64,000 bases of DNA, taken from contig CAYLQY010000007.1 in NCBI GenBank assembly GCA_964386325.1, positions 62,001 through 126,000 on the forward strand. The letters run 5' to 3'. The notes beneath the pieces were generated by a model that saw only the letters and a list, made by a program, of their open reading frames with translations, made no database searches and was not told the origin of the DNA. This document shows positions 1 to 7,173 of the stretch, piece after piece. Made by a program: the position numbers and the translations under genes. The stretch's first letter is position 1, and the number at the start of each line of letters is the position of its first letter. This stretch comes from Anaerorhabdus sp964386325. Lineage in GTDB: Bacteria; Bacillota_I; Bacilli_A; Erysipelotrichales; Erysipelotrichaceae.

Positions 1-835
1 AAGCTTGAATGAACGGTACTCCATCAAAAAATCCCCCTGTGTAAACCATACTTGTTATACATGAGAAAATTAAAAATACAACTGGAAGAATTAAATCCAT
101 AACACTACCTTTTGCAGATACTTTCTCTTCTTCTATGATTTCAAAATCATTTCTTCCATAAAACAAGTCACCCTTTTCTGCACATTCTTCATGTTGCTTC
201 ATCGGCCCAAAATTAAAGTTAAAAACACAAACAATGAATACCATGATAATTGTTAACCATGCATAAAGATTAATTGGAATAGTTTGGAGGAAGAGATTAA
301 ACCCATCTCCAGATGTATATCCTGTAACGGCTGCTGCCCAGCTTGATATTGGTGCGATAATGCATACTGGTGCTGCTGTTGAATCAATAATATAAGCTAG
401 TTTGGCACGTGATATCTTAAACTTATCTGTCACAGGTCGCATAACACTGCCGACTGTTAAACAGTTAAAATAATCATCCACAAAGATAAGGATTCCAAGT
501 ATCATCGTAGATAGCATAGCTCCGCGTTTTGATTTTATACGTTTGATTGCCCAATCACCATAAGCTTTACTTCCTCCTGCTCTTGTCATAAGCGCAACAA
601 TTGCTCCCAAGAATACAAGGAAGAACAAAATACCAACATTCCATGGCGATCCTGTTTTCGCTATCATTACATTAAAAATCTCTGTAGTAGCACCCAGTAT
701 ATTGAAATTACTAAATAATAATGCCGCTGCTACTATACCTAAAAATAAAGATGAATAAACTTCTTTTGTAACTAACGCTAACCCAATCGCAATTATCGCT
801 GGCAAAAGCGCCCATACTGTCCCTATGAATTCCAT
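1..835 (-). CDS. nhaC: NhaC-type Na+/H+ antiporter, 3' part outside the window
   Basis: Reading the minus strand from the ATG at 835 gives an open frame of 278 residues that runs off the left edge. A good ribosome site (CAGGAG, about 5 nt upstream) supports this start. The product is very hydrophobic, with repeated membrane segments and loops such as FVDDYFNCLTVGSVMRP and STAAPVCIIAPISSWAA, which are typical of the NhaC/ArsB-like antiporter superfamily that exchanges Na+ (or an organic cation) for H+ across the membrane. A charged loop (EIIEEEKVSAKG) lies near the cut end. It is divergent from the WYL regulator at 967, which could control it. The exact substrate cannot be told from the sequence. 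Confidence 0.85.
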   Translation of the reverse strand, partial: MEFIGTVWALLPAIIAIGLALVTKEVYSSLFLGIVAAALLFSNFNILGATTEIFNVMIAKTGSPWNVGILFFLVFLGAIVALMTRAGGSKAYGDWAIKRIKSKRGAMLSTMILGILIFVDDYFNCLTVGSVMRPVTDKFKISRAKLAYIIDSTAAPVCIIAPISSWAAAVTGYTSGDGFNLFLQTIPINLYAWLTIIMVFIVCVFNFNFGPMKQHEECAEKGDLFYGRNDFEIIEEEKVSAKGSVMDLILPVVFLIFSCITSMVYTGGFFDGVPFIQA

Positions 836-966
836 TTTATTCTCCTGTTTCATTTCATAAACTTACTTTTTTATTTTACCACATTCTAATAAATGCAATG
901 GACTATACACTGGTGATGTTTTGTAGATTAACGTTTTATTGTACAATGATAGATGAGGTGCACATC

Positions 967-1881
967 ATGAAAATGAATCGCTTAATCGGAATACTTACTT
1001 ATCTTCTTCAAAAGGAAAAAGTAACTGCAACCCAACTTGCGGAAAGATTTGAAGTATCAAAGAGAACAATCCTACGTGATATCGATGACTTAAGCATTGC
1101 AGGTATACCTATTATTACTTTACCTGGATATCTTGGAGGCATACAGATTGCGGATGGATTCAAAATTGATAAGACTTACTTCAACACCACTGATTTACAA
1201 GCTATCTTCACTGGTCTTCAAAGTCTTAATAGTATCTCTTTAAATAATCAGTATGATCAAATCATCGACAAATTTTTACCTGAAAAAAATAAGTGCATTG
1301 AATCAAGTCACCTATTAATTGATTTAGCCTCACACTATAAAGACTCTCTATCAAATAAAATTAAGCAACTTGAAGAAGCTATTGAAAGTACTCTATCTGT
1401 CACTTTTACTTACTATAGTAGACAAGGTGAAGACATGATTACTTGTGACCCTTATCTTATTGTTTATCAATGGTCAAATTGGTATATTTTAGGATATAAT
1501 CATCAATCTCAACAATTTGAATTATTAAAGCTAAACCGTACTTGGAATTTACAAATTTCAAACGATACCTTCATTCTACAAGATATTCCTCGTGAGTTAC
1601 TAAATTCTTCTTCATATTTCCCTAGCAATTATGAAGTAACTATTTTATTCGATTCTTCTGTGAAATGGCGAATTATTGAAGAGTATGGTTTAAATCACTT
1701 TTCTACTCAATCTGATGGAAAATTATTGTTCAAATTTCCATTCACAAACAAAGACTATCTCTTTAGTTGGATTCTTGGGTTTGGTAATCTTGCTGAACTA
1801 CTAGAACCCCAGGAACTACGAAGTGAATTAAGAGACATTTTGTTGAAAACAATCCCTCTTTACAATGAAGGTGACAATTAG
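967..1881 (+). CDS. YafY-type transcriptional regulator with HTH and WYL domains
   Basis: Residues 1-60 form a winged HTH (LAERFEVSKRTILRDIDDL). The middle and C-terminal parts hold a WYL domain (NWYILGYNHQ...FELLKLNRTW), a ligand-binding module seen in many bacterial regulators. The open frame reaches back to 898, but the ATG at 967 has a GAGGTG ribosome site and a -10-like TACAAT at 942-947, so 967 is the better start (304 aa). The gene is divergent from the NhaC-type antiporter across about 130 bp, so local control of that transporter is a fair guess. WYL regulators can respond to nucleotides or other small ligands; the ligand is unknown here. Confidence 0.85.
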   Translation: MKMNRLIGILTYLLQKEKVTATQLAERFEVSKRTILRDIDDLSIAGIPIITLPGYLGGIQIADGFKIDKTYFNTTDLQAIFTGLQSLNSISLNNQYDQIIDKFLPEKNKCIESSHLLIDLASHYKDSLSNKIKQLEEAIESTLSVTFTYYSRQGEDMITCDPYLIVYQWSNWYILGYNHQSQQFELLKLNRTWNLQISNDTFILQDIPRELLNSSSYFPSNYEVTILFDSSVKWRIIEEYGLNHFSTQSDGKLLFKFPFTNKDYLFSWILGFGNLAELLEPQELRSELRDILLKTIPLYNEGDN

Positions 1882-1924
1882 TTGTCACCTTTCTTTTGTT
1901 AGTATAGCTACAGGAGGTATAACT

Positions 1925-2206
1925 ATGATTGAATCTCGTTGTGGTATTTCATGTAGTCAATGTCATTATAAAGATGAATTTCAATGTAAAGGTTGTCTAG
2001 CCATCACAACACCTTTTTGGGGTGACTCATGTCCAATAAAGAATTGTTGTGAAGAAAAGAAACATTCACATTGTGGAGAATGTTCTAATTTTCCTTGCTC
2101 GTTATTAATTGGTTTTTCATATGACAAAGTCCAAGGTGATAATGGTTTACGTATTGAAAACTGTCGTTGTTGGAAACAAAATTGCAAGAAAAATAGTGAC
2201 GATTAA
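1925..2206 (+). CDS. Small Cys-rich protein, DUF3795 family
   Basis: The frame opens at 1865, but the ATG at 1925 follows a perfect AGGAGGT site at 1911-1917 and gives a 93-residue protein. It starts MIESRCGISCSQCHYKD and carries many paired cysteines (CxxC-type: CSQC, CKGC, CGEC, and CRCWKQNC at the end), the pattern of the DUF3795 family, probably a metal-binding protein. It lies 43 bp after the WYL regulator and may share its transcript. The biochemical role of the family is not known to me. Confidence 0.75.
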   Translation: MIESRCGISCSQCHYKDEFQCKGCLAITTPFWGDSCPIKNCCEEKKHSHCGECSNFPCSLLIGFSYDKVQGDNGLRIENCRCWKQNCKKNSDD

Positions 2207-2220
2207 TCTCGTCACTATTT
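2191..2220. terminator. Bidirectional terminator between convergent genes
   Basis: A perfect 11-bp stem (2191-2201 with 2210-2220, 8-nt loop) is bounded by A and T runs. It overlaps the end of the DUF3795 gene and abuts the stop of the radical SAM gene, so it can end both transcripts. Confidence 0.85.
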
Positions 2221-3468
2221 TCATATAGTTTCATAGTTTCTTCTTGAAAAGTTAATACACTTTTGACTATTAAATCTTGTTTTAGGACAAGAATTATATC
2301 CACATTTCAAAACATTCTTACATGATATACAACTTTCATGGTCTATCTTATGAGTCCATTTACTATTTTTCTCTGCGTCTATTTTGATATCATCATAACC
2401 AATTAGACCTACATTGTTAAAATCATAACTTAGACATGAATTACATTTCACAACCAATCCATCGCATCGAAATACAAATCCATTTTTAAGTCCTGCTTTA
2501 CACAAACCATATTCACTTGAGCTTTTACGATCTGTACGCATATGTATAAACTCTAAGTACTCATAATGTTCTTTTAATAGTTTATTTCTTTTTACAATAT
2601 TTGCTGTATTTTGAGCATCATAATCTTTTCGTAATTGATCAATTGTTTTAACAACAAAGACAAAATGATCAGGATCACCAATAAGTATTTTCAATTTGTC
2701 ATACCAAATGAAATCTCTATTATTCTCTAAAATATTATTTATAATTTCTATTTCAAAATCTTCAGTTTTGCCATAATGCTTTTTAATAGCGATTAGATTT
2801 CTAAATATTGCCTTAGAAGTTCCCTCGCCTGTAATTAGTGGTCTAAGATAATCGTGTGTTTTTCCATCTAATGCAATAGAGTATTTTCTTATTCCAACAG
2901 TAAGTAACTCTCCAAAAACCTCTTCATCCAAGAAGTATCCGTTTGTACTTATCTCAGCAGAATGCTTTAGTCCATGACTTTCTGCTAAATCCTTAATCAT
3001 TTTTCCATATTTAAGGATTTTTGTTTTTTCTAGAAGGGGTTCTCCACCAATCCATGTAATATGGATTGCTTTTAGTTTTTTGTCTTCTTCCACTTGTTTG
3101 CTAATGAAGTTTACGATAGATCTCATCATTTCATCACTCATAGCTTTTGGATTTTTTCTTTCATAACAATACTTACAATTAAAGTTACATAATTCTGTAA
3201 TCATAATTGTTACATTCAATTTGTTCGACAAACTTTCTAACTTCGCATTTACTTTTGCAGCTAGCTTTGCTTTCTCGTCTAACACCCCATGTTGAAACAA
3301 AAATTTCTCAAGGTCTGTTCTAATAGCTATTGATCCGCTATTGTAGATACTGAACAGCTCCTTTTTGTTTGACGCGTTTACCTCAATTACATTTTTTGTT
3401 AAATGGTCGATTATGCTTATTGTGTCTCCCTTTAATTCAAAATCTACATAACCAGGTATACTATACAT
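2221..3468 (-). CDS. Radical SAM enzyme with SPASM domain, putative peptide maturase
   Basis: A 415-residue protein. The radical SAM cluster motif is CNFNCKYC (C94, C98, C101), followed by GGEPLL at 141-146, the usual SAM-binding region. The C-terminal third carries nine cysteines (C323, C335, C342, C345, C380, C383, C389, C394, C404) in a SPASM-like arrangement for auxiliary Fe-S clusters. Known SPASM enzymes of this shape modify ribosomal peptides or mature sulfatases. Residues 1-80 could be a leader-recognition region, but I cannot show this. The start has a strong AGGAGG site. Its own promoter (-35 TTGAAA, 17 bp, -10 TACTAT) has a palindrome just upstream that is shared with the small peptide gene at 5002-5205. 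No sulfatase is nearby, which favours a peptide substrate. Confidence 0.85.
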   Translation of the reverse strand: MYSIPGYVDFELKGDTISIIDHLTKNVIEVNASNKKELFSIYNSGSIAIRTDLEKFLFQHGVLDEKAKLAAKVNAKLESLSNKLNVTIMITELCNFNCKYCYERKNPKAMSDEMMRSIVNFISKQVEEDKKLKAIHITWIGGEPLLEKTKILKYGKMIKDLAESHGLKHSAEISTNGYFLDEEVFGELLTVGIRKYSIALDGKTHDYLRPLITGEGTSKAIFRNLIAIKKHYGKTEDFEIEIINNILENNRDFIWYDKLKILIGDPDHFVFVVKTIDQLRKDYDAQNTANIVKRNKLLKEHYEYLEFIHMRTDRKSSSEYGLCKAGLKNGFVFRCDGLVVKCNSCLSYDFNNVGLIGYDDIKIDAEKNSKWTHKIDHESCISCKNVLKCGYNSCPKTRFNSQKCINFSRRNYETI

Positions 3469-3544
3469 TTTTCTCCTCCTTGATAGACAGGTTCCATTAT
3501 CTCCCCAACTTTTCCCATCACACAGAGATCCTTCTCCATATTTA

Positions 3545-3573
3545 ATAGTATTTCTTTCTCAAAGTTTTTTCAA
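3545..3573 (-). promoter_or_regulatory. Promoter of the radical SAM gene
   Basis: On the minus strand TTGAAA (3568-3573) is 17 bp from TACTAT (3545-3550). This is a good sigma-A promoter about 75 bp before the start codon. Confidence 0.7.
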
Positions 3574-3579
3574 CACATC

Positions 3580-3595
3580 TGTATTGCTCCATACA
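3580..3595. promoter_or_regulatory. Putative operator of the RRNPP regulator (site 1)
   Basis: TGTATTGCTCCATACA has 5-bp inverted arms around the core TGCTCC and ends 6 bp before the -35 of the radical SAM promoter. The same 12-bp core, TATTGCTCCATA, occurs at 5286-5297 ahead of the peptide gene, where the outer arm bases differ but still pair. The position suits an activator binding upstream of RNA polymerase. That the regulator at 3669-4934 binds here is inferred. Confidence 0.6.
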
Positions 3596-3623
3596 AAAAA
3601 AACTGTATTAACTTATACAGTTT
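3595..3623 (-). terminator. Terminator of the RRNPP regulator gene
   Basis: On the minus strand a perfect 9-bp stem (arms 3615-3623 and 3600-3608, 6-nt loop) is followed by a run of eight T. It separates the regulator transcript from the radical SAM promoter and touches operator site 1. Confidence 0.85.
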
Positions 3624-3668
3624 CTTGAATGTTACTAAAATTTATACACTATTTGTCCTCTATACTAT

Positions 3669-4934
3669 TTACTTCATATTATATAGAAGTTCTAAGTACT
3701 TATACTTTTCTTCGAGTAAGTCATTATCTGTTGCAATCTTAAGTCCAATTTTATAGATGAATTCTTGGTTTTCAGAAAAGCTATCATTTACAATTAACTG
3801 ACATGCATGATCACAAGCTTCTAATGCTTTTTCCACATGCCCATTTATTGAATGAAGAATTATTTGTTGAATAATTTTTGATTTTGCATTCTTTGTGTGA
3901 ATGTTTCTATCAATCACAATTTTTGCTTCTTTGTTCTTTCCCATCATCCATAATGCATATGGTTCATAGAAACTTGCACTTGAGTGAATATCTTTTGATG
4001 CATCAAGTTGTTGAATATATTCTATGGCGCATTCATAATTTTTTGATTTCAATGAACAATAACTCATATTTCCGTATATTCTTTCCATATCTATCAACTT
4101 ATTTTCTCTTCTATAAAAAGCTAATATGCTCTCATAAATACTTATCGCTTTTTCATAACGTGCAGCAGTTGTATATCCATTCGCAATCACAATACCTAAG
4201 AATGCCATTCTTTCAAACATGAATAAATCCGCAAGCATTGTTCTTGCACGTTTATAATATTTGACTGCTATGTCAATATCATTCACAAGAACATTAAAGT
4301 GTGTTAAGTGATAATAGATTATTGAAAATATAATTGAGTTTTTAGGTGAGCTTGGTATTTCCTCATCCAAATCCTCATATATTGCTTTTGCTTTTTCTCT
4401 ATCATTAGTTTTTAGATAGTATTGTGCTTTCAAATCTTGATAAAGTAGTTGATAAGAAGTCTCTAACAAATTTTTATAATTCTTCATTTCATCTAATATT
4501 TTTTTCGTGTTCGTTAAATCTTTTTCAAAAAGTATTTCATAAAAAATTATGAGAAAATCATAATAAGGAAATGCAAAAGAGTATTTATATTCTCTTTTAT
4601 TTTCTATGAATTGATTATAAATATCCTTCATGCCTTGTGCATTACATGTTGCCCAATAGTTAAAGAAACATATCAATTTTTCTTCAACTTCATCTCTAAA
4701 ATCTAATCGTGTATTTACCTCAATTCCCAAAGAACTTTCTAGAATTTTCTTATACTCTTCCGATGCAGCATGTTTACCATGTTCAATCTTACTTAAATGA
4801 CTTGGATTCACAAAGGTACTTTCAGCCGCAAAGTTTAAACTAAATTGACAGTCTTCTCTTGCACGACGAACAATACATCCATACAGTCGATTTTCTTTGG
4901 TATCATTATTTAGACTTTTAACATAAAATGGCAT
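3669..4934 (-). CDS. RRNPP-type (Rgg/NprR/PlcR-like) HTH-TPR regulator
   Basis: The 421-residue protein has an N-terminal XRE helix-turn-helix at about residues 17-70 (FAAESTFVNPSHLSKIEHGKH). The rest is a long all-helical region with TPR-like pairs (for example YKRARTMLADLF, YEKAISIYESILAFYRR, YECAIEYIQQL). This is the architecture of the RRNPP group, whose TPR domain binds an imported peptide pheromone; the length is close to NprR. A GGGGA ribosome site supports the ATG at 4934. An extended -10 (TGG then TATAAT, minus strand, 4964-4969) gives it its own promoter, yet no terminator separates it from the peptide gene 67 bp upstream, so it can also be co-transcribed with it. Peptide binding and target sites are inferred. 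Confidence 0.8.
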   Translation of the reverse strand: MPFYVKSLNNDTKENRLYGCIVRRAREDCQFSLNFAAESTFVNPSHLSKIEHGKHAASEEYKKILESSLGIEVNTRLDFRDEVEEKLICFFNYWATCNAQGMKDIYNQFIENKREYKYSFAFPYYDFLIIFYEILFEKDLTNTKKILDEMKNYKNLLETSYQLLYQDLKAQYYLKTNDREKAKAIYEDLDEEIPSSPKNSIIFSIIYYHLTHFNVLVNDIDIAVKYYKRARTMLADLFMFERMAFLGIVIANGYTTAARYEKAISIYESILAFYRRENKLIDMERIYGNMSYCSLKSKNYECAIEYIQQLDASKDIHSSASFYEPYALWMMGKNKEAKIVIDRNIHTKNAKSKIIQQIILHSINGHVEKALEACDHACQLIVNDSFSENQEFIYKIGLKIATDNDLLEEKYKYLELLYNMK

Positions 4935-5001
4935 AATTATTTCCCCACTCTTTAATAAGGATAATTATACCATTTTTTATTATAAATTAATGCTTAACTT
5001 G

Positions 5002-5205
5002 TTATCCCCAAGGGAAATACAAATCAAACGTTGTAATACCTGGAAATTCTACATCACAGTTTACATCTGTGATTTCTCCATTCACTGTTGTTACAACACA
5101 ACCATTATCATCAAGATATGTTTCTACTTTATCTTCTGCAAAAACTGATGATGTCATTGTTGTAACTAATGCGAACGCACACACTATTTTACCAATTTTC
5201 TTCAT
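5002..5205 (-). CDS. Small secreted peptide, candidate pheromone or RiPP precursor
   Basis: A 67-residue product from the ATG at 5205 (an in-frame GTG at 5217 is less likely). Residues 1-23 form a classical Sec signal peptide: KK, a hydrophobic core CAFALVTTMTSS, then VFA before a probable cut. The predicted mature part is about 44 residues, acidic, with just two cysteines (C36 and C50) and an aromatic, proline-containing tail ending TTFDLYFPWG. Short hydrophobic tails of exported peptides next to HTH-TPR regulators are the hallmark of PapR/NprX-like pheromones. The gene sits directly upstream of such a regulator and shares an operator-like palindrome with the radical SAM enzyme gene. I do not recognise a named family. 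It could instead be a small secreted structural peptide. Confidence 0.65.
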   Translation of the reverse strand: MKKIGKIVCAFALVTTMTSSVFAEDKVETYLDDNGCVVTTVNGEITDVNCDVEFPGITTFDLYFPWG

Positions 5206-5247
5206 TTTAATTCTCACTTTCTAGTCTAGGTTTAAATGACTACTTCT

Positions 5248-5276
5248 TATATATCACGTCGTGTTTCATTAGTCCA
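5248..5276 (-). promoter_or_regulatory. Promoter of the small peptide gene
   Basis: Minus strand TGGACT (5271-5276), 17 bp, TATATA (5248-5253). The weak -35 fits a promoter that needs an activator. Confidence 0.55.
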
Positions 5277-5283
5277 TACTTCC

Positions 5284-5299
5284 TATATTGCTCCATATA
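5284..5299. promoter_or_regulatory. Putative operator of the RRNPP regulator (site 2)
   Basis: TATATTGCTCCATATA is a 16-bp palindrome with the same TGCTCC core as site 1 (3580-3595). It ends 7 bp before the -35 of the peptide promoter; site 1 is 6 bp from its -35. Confidence 0.6.
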
Positions 5300-5337
5300 A
5301 AATTAAAATAGATATTACATAATATGCAATATCTATT
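5300..5337 (-). terminator. Terminator of the sugar ABC transporter operon
   Basis: Perfect 10-bp inverted repeat (5307-5316 with 5328-5337) followed on the minus strand by a T-rich tract. It lies just after the permease gene that ends at 5346. Confidence 0.8.
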
Positions 5338-5345
5338 GGATGAGT

Positions 5346-6176
5346 TTATCCCTTTACTGCACCAATGGTAATTCCTTGTGTAAATGAGTTTTGGAACATC
5401 AAGAACATGATTACAATCGGTATTGCAGCCAATGTAGCACCAGCCATTAAAACTCCATAATCGGTTGAGAATTCACCTTGTAGCGTTGCTAGTCCTAATT
5501 GCAATGTTAGATTTGCTCTGGTATTTAACATGATTAATTGTAAGAAGTAATCATTCCATGCTGATATGAATGTAAAGATTGCTAAAGCTGCAATTCCAGG
5601 TTTAACAATAGGAACTACTATCTTTAGGAATGTAATAATTTCATTACAGCCATCAATTTTAGCTGCTTGAATTAACTCTGATGGAATGCTTTCACTGAAC
5701 TGTTTCATTAGGAACACTCCAAATGGCCATCCTATTGCAGGTAATATTGCAGCCCATAAAGTATTATGGAAGCCCATAGCACTTACTTGTTTTACTAATG
5801 GAACTAATACTACTTGCTTCGGCAATGCCATTGCAAACACAAAGATACTAAATACTACAGTAGCACCTACGAATTTCTTCTTCGCTAAAACATACCCTGC
5901 TAGTGTTGATACTATGCATACTAGAATCATTGTTACTACTGCAATAAATATACTGTTAAATAGCCATTGCCATGCTGGTTGTTTAAATAGTGTAACCCAA
6001 CTTTCCAAAGTTGGAGATGTTGGTAACCATTGAGGTGGCAGTTTAATTGTATCTAATCTGTTTTTAAATGAACCAGTAATGATCCAATAAAATGGAAATA
6101 TAAAGATGATCGTTATTGCTGTAAGTAAACCCATTGAGGCAAGTGTGAAAATCGAAAATTTCTCTTTCTTCTTCAT
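5346..6176 (-). CDS. CUT1 ABC sugar permease, MalG-like
   Basis: 276 residues with about six membrane helices. The ABC-permease loop that contacts the ATPase is visible as EAA-like LIQAAKIDGCNEIITFLKIVVPIVKPG. The N-terminus MKKKEKFSIFTLASMG is followed by a first helix FIFPFYWIITGSFK, as in MalG-family inner permeases. It is the last gene of the solute-binding protein/permease/permease set and lies 11 bp after the MalF-like gene. There is no ATP-binding subunit gene in the locus, so a shared ATPase of the MsmK type encoded elsewhere is expected. Sialic acid is the likely substrate from the nan genes next door. Confidence 0.9.
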   Translation of the reverse strand: MKKKEKFSIFTLASMGLLTAITIIFIFPFYWIITGSFKNRLDTIKLPPQWLPTSPTLESWVTLFKQPAWQWLFNSIFIAVVTMILVCIVSTLAGYVLAKKKFVGATVVFSIFVFAMALPKQVVLVPLVKQVSAMGFHNTLWAAILPAIGWPFGVFLMKQFSESIPSELIQAAKIDGCNEIITFLKIVVPIVKPGIAALAIFTFISAWNDYFLQLIMLNTRANLTLQLGLATLQGEFSTDYGVLMAGATLAAIPIVIMFLMFQNSFTQGITIGAVKG

Positions 6177-6187
6177 TCTATTACCCC

Positions 6188-7099
6188 CTAATCCTTTTTA
6201 CTTAGTAACTTAAATTGTACTAAGCTAAACAATCCAATGATTACTGCTAGAATAACTCCCATTGCATTCGCATATCCAAATTTATATTGTTTGAATGCTG
6301 TTTCATAAACAAGGTACATAACTGTCGATGTATTATAGTTAGGTCCTCCGCTTGTTAATAGCTGTATCAATGAGAAACATTGGAATGTATTGATTGTTGT
6401 TATTACAACAATATAAAGTGTTGTTGGAAGAATACCCGGCCATTTTATATATTTAAATATTTGCCAGTTATTCGCACCATCAATTTCTGCTGCTTCAACT
6501 TGTGAAACATCTAGGTTTCCTAACGCTGAGATATATAGAATAATTGGTTGGCCAACACTTGTGGTTATCAGAATAATGATGATTGCCCACATTGCAAACT
6601 GTTTATCTCCCAACCATTGTATTTCTTTTGTTATTACACCCATGTTCATTAACACATAGTTTAAAACACCATTGTATGGATCGAATATCCACTTCCATAC
6701 GACTACAACTGCAACCGTTCCTGTTACAACTGGCAAGTAGAAGATTCCTCTAAATATTGCACGTGTAACTGATTTTCTTTTGTATAAAACCATTGCGACA
6801 AATAAGCTAAATAGAACAATAATTGGAACTGCAATAACTACGAGTTTAATTGTATTCATCAACGACTTCATAAAGATTTCATTTTGGAATAATTTAACAT
6901 AGTTACCTAAGCCAATAAAATCAAATTTCTTATTTGTATAATTAAATAAACTTGTAAACATTCCTGTTCCGATAGGAACAATTACAAATGCACAAAAGAA
7001 GAACAAGGCTGGTAGTAGAAAACTATATGCTACAAGAGTTTCCCTATTTTTTGAGGACAGGAATTTCGATTTCTTTTTTTGTTTCAAAATAGCGCTCAT
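6188..7099 (-). CDS. CUT1 ABC sugar permease, MalF-like
   Basis: The frame extends to 7126, but the ATG at 7099 with GAGGATATT before it is the better start (304 aa) and keeps the hairpin at 7123-7149 outside the coding region. Membrane helices include VAYSFLLPALFFFCAFVIVPIG, and the EAA loop is QVEAAEIDGANNWQIFKYIKWPGILP. It pairs with the MalG-like permease downstream. The arrangement of binding protein, two permeases and no ATPase matches the pneumococcal SatABC type of sialic acid importer, as far as I recall that locus; the substrate is an inference. Confidence 0.9.
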   Translation of the reverse strand: MSAILKQKKKSKFLSSKNRETLVAYSFLLPALFFFCAFVIVPIGTGMFTSLFNYTNKKFDFIGLGNYVKLFQNEIFMKSLMNTIKLVVIAVPIIVLFSLFVAMVLYKRKSVTRAIFRGIFYLPVVTGTVAVVVVWKWIFDPYNGVLNYVLMNMGVITKEIQWLGDKQFAMWAIIIILITTSVGQPIILYISALGNLDVSQVEAAEIDGANNWQIFKYIKWPGILPTTLYIVVITTINTFQCFSLIQLLTSGGPNYNTSTVMYLVYETAFKQYKFGYANAMGVILAVIIGLFSLVQFKLLSKKD

Positions 7100-7122
7100 A
7101 ATATCCTCATTTCTTTTTATAA

Positions 7123-7149
7123 ACAAGGGTGATTTTTAGTCACCCTTGT
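7123..7149 (-). promoter_or_regulatory. Intercistronic hairpin between binding protein and permeases
   Basis: A perfect 10-bp stem (7123-7132 with 7140-7149, loop of 7) lies between the binding-protein and permease genes. It is followed on the minus strand by a short, mixed T tract, so it may be a partial terminator or a 3' mRNA stabiliser that raises the binding protein over the permeases. Confidence 0.7.
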
Positions 7150-7173
7150 CTCCCTTTATCAATGTATAACTAA

